Assembly (NCBI GenBank): GCA_016712525.1
Contig: JADJQX010000007.1
Coordinates: 186,001-250,000 of the forward strand
Origin: Myxococcales bacterium
GTDB lineage: Bacteria; Myxococcota_A; Polyangia; Polyangiales; Polyangiaceae
Reading direction: 5' to 3'
DNA length: 64,000 bases
Part shown: in pieces, positions 60,412-64,000 of the stretch
Position numbering within the stretch: position 1 is the first letter of the stretch
How the letters are laid out: each line of letters begins with the position of its first letter
Translations under genes and position numbers: made by a program
The notes under the pieces: model-generated
Databases searched by the model: none
The model's input: only the letters and a program-made list of their open reading frames with translations
Told to the model about the DNA's origin: nothing

Positions 60412-60930
60412 ATGTCCGACCAGAAGGCACCCGCGCCTCGAGATCACGCCCACTGGCAGGCCGTCGAAGAGGCGGTCGAGCTGCTCCACGAGGAGCGCTT
60501 CCGCGAGGCCCTCGCGCTCCTCCGCGACGTGCTCCGGGTCGACGCCAAGAACCCGTACGCCTATTTTTTCCTCGGTCAGGCCCTCTTCGAGTGCGGCGAG
60601 ATCCCGCCGGCGCGGGACGCCTACCGCGCGTGTGTCCTCGTCTCGCCCGACCACCTCGGGGCGCGTGTGGCGCTCTGCCACGTGCTCCGTCAGCTCGGTG
60701 AGATCAAAGAGGCGATCGTCGAAGGGAACCAGGCCCTCGATCGCGCCCCGGGGGACGCGGACGCCCTCTACGCGCTCGGGATGGCGTACCTCGCGCGTGG
60801 CGACGACGCGGCGGCCCGCCGCCACCTCGAGGCCTTCCTCGCCGCCAAACCCGAGTTCGAGGTCGCGACCGAGGTGCAAGCCGTGCTCGCGGACATGGCC
60901 GCCGGCAAGTCGAAGGGTCGACCGGCCTGA
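60412..60930 (+). CDS. tetratricopeptide (TPR) protein
   Basis: A 172-aa protein made of about four TPR units: LLHEERFREALALLRDVLRV, NPYAYFFLGQALFECGEIPP, GARVALCHVLRQLGEIKEAI and ADALYALGMAYLARGDDAAA. No signal peptide is seen with the ATG giving MSDQKAPAPRDH. It is probably a cytoplasmic protein-protein adaptor. It is divergent from the SGNH-like gene and convergent with a lipoprotein gene across a hairpin. Confidence 0.85.
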   Translation: MSDQKAPAPRDHAHWQAVEEAVELLHEERFREALALLRDVLRVDAKNPYAYFFLGQALFECGEIPPARDAYRACVLVSPDHLGARVALCHVLRQLGEIKEAIVEGNQALDRAPGDADALYALGMAYLARGDDAAARRHLEAFLAAKPEFEVATEVQAVLADMAAGKSKGRPA

Positions 60931-60978
60931 AGGCGTGAGCTCGCCCGCGGCGGAGGTCGGCGCGGGCCAAATGACGAC

Positions 60979-61004
60979 GAGGCCGACGGGGATCCGCCGG
61001 CCTC
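60979..61004. terminator. hairpin between convergent genes
   Basis: 7-bp stem GAGGCCG with CGGCCTC, one mismatch, 3 more pairs and a short loop. It lies 49 bases after the TPR stop and 31 bases before the end of the convergent gene. No T-tract. Confidence 0.5.
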
Positions 61005-61034
61005 GGTTCGTGCGTCGTGGAAGCGCGGGCTTCT

Positions 61035-61646
61035 CTACTCGGCCTTGACCGCCTGCTCGCAGTTCTCGAAACGGAACTGCGCCTCGGTCTCGCAGGCGCG
61101 GCCACCCTCGCGGCTCGCCTTCGGGCAGACCACCTTGGCCCACACGCGGCCCGACGCCACGCCGGCGTTCTCGTTCACGTCGTAGGTCGCGACGCAGTCT
61201 TTCTGCTCGAAGCGGCCGAAGTCGGACCGGTTGAACACGACCGTGACGTTCTGCTGGGGCTGGCGGGCCGTCGTGAAGAGGCCGCTCACGGTGACCGTGC
61301 CGCCGCCCGCGCCGCTCAGCGTGGTGGACGCGCTGACGCGGAAGCCATCGCCCTCGGCGAGGACGGCGCAGCTCACCGACACCCGACCGCCGCTCTCCTC
61401 GGCGCCGTCGTCGACGGGGCGGGGCGCCGTGCCGACGCCGCCGAAGTTGCCGATCTGGAGCCAGTCTTGCGAGGAGATCTGGCAGGCCGCCTGGGTGTTG
61501 GAGCCCGGGCGAATTTGGCTGTCGAGGATCACGCGCGGGATGGCCGGCACGGTCTCGGAGCAGGCGGAGCCGAGCACGAGAGCGGCGGCGGGCACGGACA
61601 CGGCGAGCACGAGCTTCTGGGCCGTGCGGGCGAACGTCGAAGGCAT
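61035..61646 (-). CDS. lipoprotein of unknown function
   Basis: A 203-aa predicted lipoprotein (MPSTFARTAQKLVLAVSVPA, lipobox LGSAC). The ATG has GAGGAG eight bases upstream. The mature part contains two Cys pairs (VSVSCAVLAEG, KDCVATYDV and CETEAQFRFENC) and beta-strand-like stretches (GGTVTVSGLFTTARQ, NVTVVFNRSDFGRF). No family is recognised. It lies downstream of the PLP-enzyme gene on the same strand (74-base gap). Confidence 0.7.
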   Translation of the reverse strand: MPSTFARTAQKLVLAVSVPAAALVLGSACSETVPAIPRVILDSQIRPGSNTQAACQISSQDWLQIGNFGGVGTAPRPVDDGAEESGGRVSVSCAVLAEGDGFRVSASTTLSGAGGGTVTVSGLFTTARQPQQNVTVVFNRSDFGRFEQKDCVATYDVNENAGVASGRVWAKVVCPKASREGGRACETEAQFRFENCEQAVKAE

Positions 61647-61720
61647 GGTCGAATCTCCTCGAAGGGAAGCTGAGACCGAGCTTACCCCATGTCGGTCGAA
61701 ATGGCACAGAGAGCGTCCGC

Positions 61721-62887
61721 TCACGAAAGTGCCCGCGCGGCAGCGAACCCACGGTCGAGGTCGTCGAGCAGGTCGGACACGTCCTCGATGCCGACCGAGA
61801 GCCGGAGAAGGCCGTCGCCGATGCCGACCGCCTCGCGTGCCTCTCGCGGCACGCTCGCGTGAGTCATGATCGCGGGGTGCTCGGCCAGCGACTCGACGCC
61901 TCCGAGGCTCTCGGCGCACACGAACACCCGCAAGGCCCCCAAAAATGCGGCCGCGGCGGGGAGGCCCCCGTGGATCTCGACCGAGATCATGCCACCCGGT
62001 CCGCGCATCTGGCGCATCGCGAGCGCGTGCTGCGGGTGCGAGGGGAGCCCTGGGTAGTAAACCTTCTTGACTTGGGGGTGGGCCTCGAGCACCCGCGCGA
62101 TCTCCGTGGCCGACGCCACGTGCTTCTGCATCCTCACGCCGAGCGTCTTCAGGCCGCGCAGGACCAGGTAGCAGTCGAACGGGCTGGGGACGGCGCCGAC
62201 GGACTTCTGGAGGAAACGGAGCCGCTCGCCGAGCGCGTCGTCCGACGTGAGGACCGCGCCGCCGATGACGTCGGAGTGGCCATTCAAGTACTTCGTCGTC
62301 GAGTGCACGACCGCGGTCGCGCCGAGGGCGAGCGGGCTCTGGAGCGCGGGCGTCGCGAAGGTGTTGTCCACCGTGAGCGGGATCCCGCGGGCGTGCGCGA
62401 TCTCGGCGATCGCGGCGATGTCGAAGACCTTGAGCATCGGGTTCGAGGGGGTCTCGAGCCAGAGCATGCGCGTCTCCGGGCGCACGGCCGCGGCGACCGC
62501 CGACAGGTCGCCCATGTCGATGAACGTCGCCGAAATGCCGAACTGTTTCAGTACCTTATCGAAGATTCGAAAGGTCCCTCCGTAGACGTCGTCGCCCACG
62601 AGGACGTGGTCGCCGCTCTTCAGCGTCAAGAGCAACGTGGTCATCGCGCCGCAGCCCGAGCCGAAGGCGACCCCGTGTTTTGCGCCCTCGAGGGCGGCGA
62701 GGCAGGCCTCGAGCGCTGCGCGTGTGGGGTTGCCCGCGCGCGCGTAGTCGTAGCCCTTGTGCACTCCGGGCCGCTCTTGCGCGAACGTGCTCGCGAGCAC
62801 GATCGGGGTCATCACGGCCCCTGTGCCCGGGTCGGGCTCCTGTCCGGCGTGGATGCAGAGCGTGTCGAACCTCGCGTCGTTCGTCAT
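61721..62887 (-). CDS. cystathionine gamma-synthase/lyase-family PLP enzyme
   Basis: A 388-aa Cys/Met-metabolism PLP enzyme. Family features: PIVLASTFAQERPGVHKGYD, YARAGNPTR, GSGCGAMTTLLLTLK, DDVYGGTFRI, ETPSNPMLKVFDI, and the PLP Lys in HSTTKYLNGHSD (about 198). SLGGVESLAEHPAIMTHASV near the end binds the substrate carboxylate. Cystathionine gamma-synthase and gamma-lyase cannot be told apart by eye. It would act in the cytoplasm in methionine or cysteine synthesis. Confidence 0.92.
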   Translation of the reverse strand: MTNDARFDTLCIHAGQEPDPGTGAVMTPIVLASTFAQERPGVHKGYDYARAGNPTRAALEACLAALEGAKHGVAFGSGCGAMTTLLLTLKSGDHVLVGDDVYGGTFRIFDKVLKQFGISATFIDMGDLSAVAAAVRPETRMLWLETPSNPMLKVFDIAAIAEIAHARGIPLTVDNTFATPALQSPLALGATAVVHSTTKYLNGHSDVIGGAVLTSDDALGERLRFLQKSVGAVPSPFDCYLVLRGLKTLGVRMQKHVASATEIARVLEAHPQVKKVYYPGLPSHPQHALAMRQMRGPGGMISVEIHGGLPAAAAFLGALRVFVCAESLGGVESLAEHPAIMTHASVPREAREAVGIGDGLLRLSVGIEDVSDLLDDLDRGFAAARALS

Positions 62888-62950
62888 GCCGCCGACTAGA
62901 GCACCGTTCGGGCCCTTTCGGGCGCCTTTCCGCCACCTCCCGGCCCCCGG

Positions 62951-63775
62951 TCAGCGGCGGAGGCGACGCGCGAGCTCGGCCGCCGAGGGTCTCTCCGAAG
63001 GCTCGTGCGCGACCGCGGCCCCGAGCCCGCGCGCCAGCCGCTCGAGGTGCTCTCGCTCCACCTTGGCCTCGACGGCATGCACCAACAAGGCCGGCGGAGG
63101 GAGAGAGGGCCTCAGGACGATCCCGGCATGGGCCGCCAGCGCGAGGGCGAGGGCGAACACGTCGCTCGCGCCGGTGGACCCGGAAGGGCCGTCGCGCGCG
63201 ACCTCGGGTGCCGCGAAAGCGAGGGTGCCGCGAAAGGGGCCGGGCGGTGTGGGCTCGTCGTCGAGGCGGGCGAACGCGAAGTCGACGAACGTAGGGAACG
63301 CTCCCACGATGAGGTTCTCGGGGCGGACGTCGCCGTGGACGATGCCACGCGCGTGCAGGCTGGCGAGCGCCTCGAACGTGGTCGCCGCGAGCGCCTCGAA
63401 GCGCTCGGGGGCGTGCTCGAGCTCGTCGAGACGCGTGCCCTCCACGTAGCTCATGAGCAGGTAGGGGCCGAACGCGTCGTGACCGCTCTCCACGAGCCGT
63501 GGCGCGCCGTGCCCGCCGAGCCGGGCGAGCGCACGAGCCTCGACCGCGTGGAGTGCCTGCCCGGAGGGGTCGTCGCGCAGGCGAGGGGAGGGCCGCTTCA
63601 CGACGAGGCGGGTGGTCTCGCGCACGACCACGACCACCTCGCCCCCGTGGCCGGTCGAGAGCGTCCGCTCGGCACGCGCGCCCTCGGGTGGCGGAAGAGC
63701 TGGACGTCGTTGGGGCATGCGGTCGTCGGGGGGAAGGGCCCCTTTTTCCTGGCCATGGTTGGCGCTTGCGTTCAT
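62951..63775 (-). CDS. kinase-like protein with HGD and DFA motifs
   Basis: A 274-aa small kinase-fold protein. The Lys in RLVVKRPSP, Glu in VEARALARL, and catalytic-loop HGDVRPENL (about 140) are seen. The Mg-binding motif is DFA rather than DFG, and the loop is HGD rather than HRD, as in lipopolysaccharide- and aminoglycoside-type kinases. No clear Gly loop is visible. A later ATG (MPQRRPALPP) is an alternative start. The start codons of this gene and the divergent lipoprotein gene overlap in CATG if both first ATGs are used. Confidence 0.72.
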   Translation of the reverse strand: MNASANHGQEKGALPPDDRMPQRRPALPPPEGARAERTLSTGHGGEVVVVVRETTRLVVKRPSPRLRDDPSGQALHAVEARALARLGGHGAPRLVESGHDAFGPYLLMSYVEGTRLDELEHAPERFEALAATTFEALASLHARGIVHGDVRPENLIVGAFPTFVDFAFARLDDEPTPPGPFRGTLAFAAPEVARDGPSGSTGASDVFALALALAAHAGIVLRPSLPPPALLVHAVEAKVEREHLERLARGLGAAVAHEPSERPSAAELARRLRR

Positions 63776-64000
63776 GGTTGCGAAAGTGACCCGCTTCTAC
63801 AAGCTTCTCTCCGCTTTGGGCGTGTCGGCGCTGCTCTTCGCGTGCAGCACGGCAGGCCTCGTCACCGCCCCCCCTTCGCCTCCGGTCCCCGAGGAGGACG
63901 CCGAGGTCCCCGTCGATCCGGGGGACGGCGCGGTCGTCCTGCCCGACGGCGCGGTGGTCCCCAAGCTCGAGCTCACGTTCGTGAACGAGCTCACCGTGCA
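63774..64000 (+). CDS. lipoprotein, truncated at window end
   Basis: The N-terminal 75 residues of a lipoprotein: the frame opens MVAKVTRFYKLLSALGVSAL and reaches LLFAC, a good lipobox. A GTG 12 bases later is an alternative start. A Pro/Glu/Asp/Gly linker (PPVPEEDAEVPVDPGDGAVV) follows, then LELTFVNELTV, where the window ends. No family can be assigned. Confidence 0.72.
   Translation, partial: MVAKVTRFYKLLSALGVSALLFACSTAGLVTAPPSPPVPEEDAEVPVDPGDGAVVLPDGAVVPKLELTFVNELTV

Overview
The window looks like chromosomal DNA of a large-genome myxobacterium (Myxococcota, probably order Polyangiales). This is an inference. It rests on very high G+C with strong third-position bias, eukaryote-like Ser/Thr kinases with GYF_2/DUF4388 or Pro-rich tails, FHA/AAA+ proteins, many lipoproteins with Asp/Ala-rich linkers, and an Aur1-like PAP2 enzyme. 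There is no rRNA or other taxonomic marker; the only RNA gene is one tRNA-Leu(UAA). I see no phage, insertion sequence or CRISPR array.

Layout. 1-4.3 kb: two lipoproteins (PHP metallohydrolase, DUF4397) and a small XRE-like regulator. 4.35-8.4 kb: scpA-scpB, translationally coupled, encoding condensin partners with very long acidic and repetitive extensions. 8.6-11.1 kb: mlaF-mlaD-VOC, a lipid-transport set without mlaE. 11.1-16.8 kb: DUF72, patatin, FHA/AAA+, beta-barrel-like protein, lipase-type hydrolase, 4HBT thioesterase. 16.8-19.2 kb: Cys-rich lipoprotein followed by two overlapping oligopeptide-type permeases. 19.5-23.4 kb: ferredoxin, lipoprotein, D-aminoacylase-type amidohydrolase, double-VOC protein. 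23.4-24.15 kb: the only long gene-free stretch, holding a decayed copy of the 3' end of the nearby polyferredoxin gene, a tandem duplication and an 8-bp satellite. 24.15-25.3 kb: Aur1-like PAP2 enzyme.

25.3-31.5 kb: a five-gene minus-strand redox operon (phosphoesterase-like tetraheme cytochrome, TPR protein, small lipoprotein, Tat-type DUF362 protein, NapH/NapG-like polyferredoxin), tightly packed with two 4-bp overlaps. 31.7-34.8 kb: Ser/Thr kinase, unknown protein, HIT hydrolase. 34.8-40.1 kb: outer-membrane protein and a large lipase-like lipoprotein. 40.26-40.34 kb: tRNA-Leu. 40.5-44.1 kb: TPR/PEGA-like protein, sirtuin, Ser/Thr kinase. 44.3-48.7 kb: polA and a polytopic membrane protein. 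48.7-53.7 kb: TonB-like protein, then malQ-glgX-small ORF (glycogen breakdown). 53.8-64 kb: two secreted proteins (one S41 protease), GT4 glycosyltransferase, GNAT protein, SGNH-like protein, TPR protein, lipoprotein, trans-sulfuration PLP enzyme, a kinase-like protein and a truncated lipoprotein.

Most unusual signals: (1) an interspersed near-palindromic word TGCA-ARM-TGCA found five times, always inside genes; (2) the hugely extended ScpA/ScpB with hierarchical repeats; (3) the redox operon and the nearby relic of its last gene; (4) strong U-less hairpins at several convergent gene ends.
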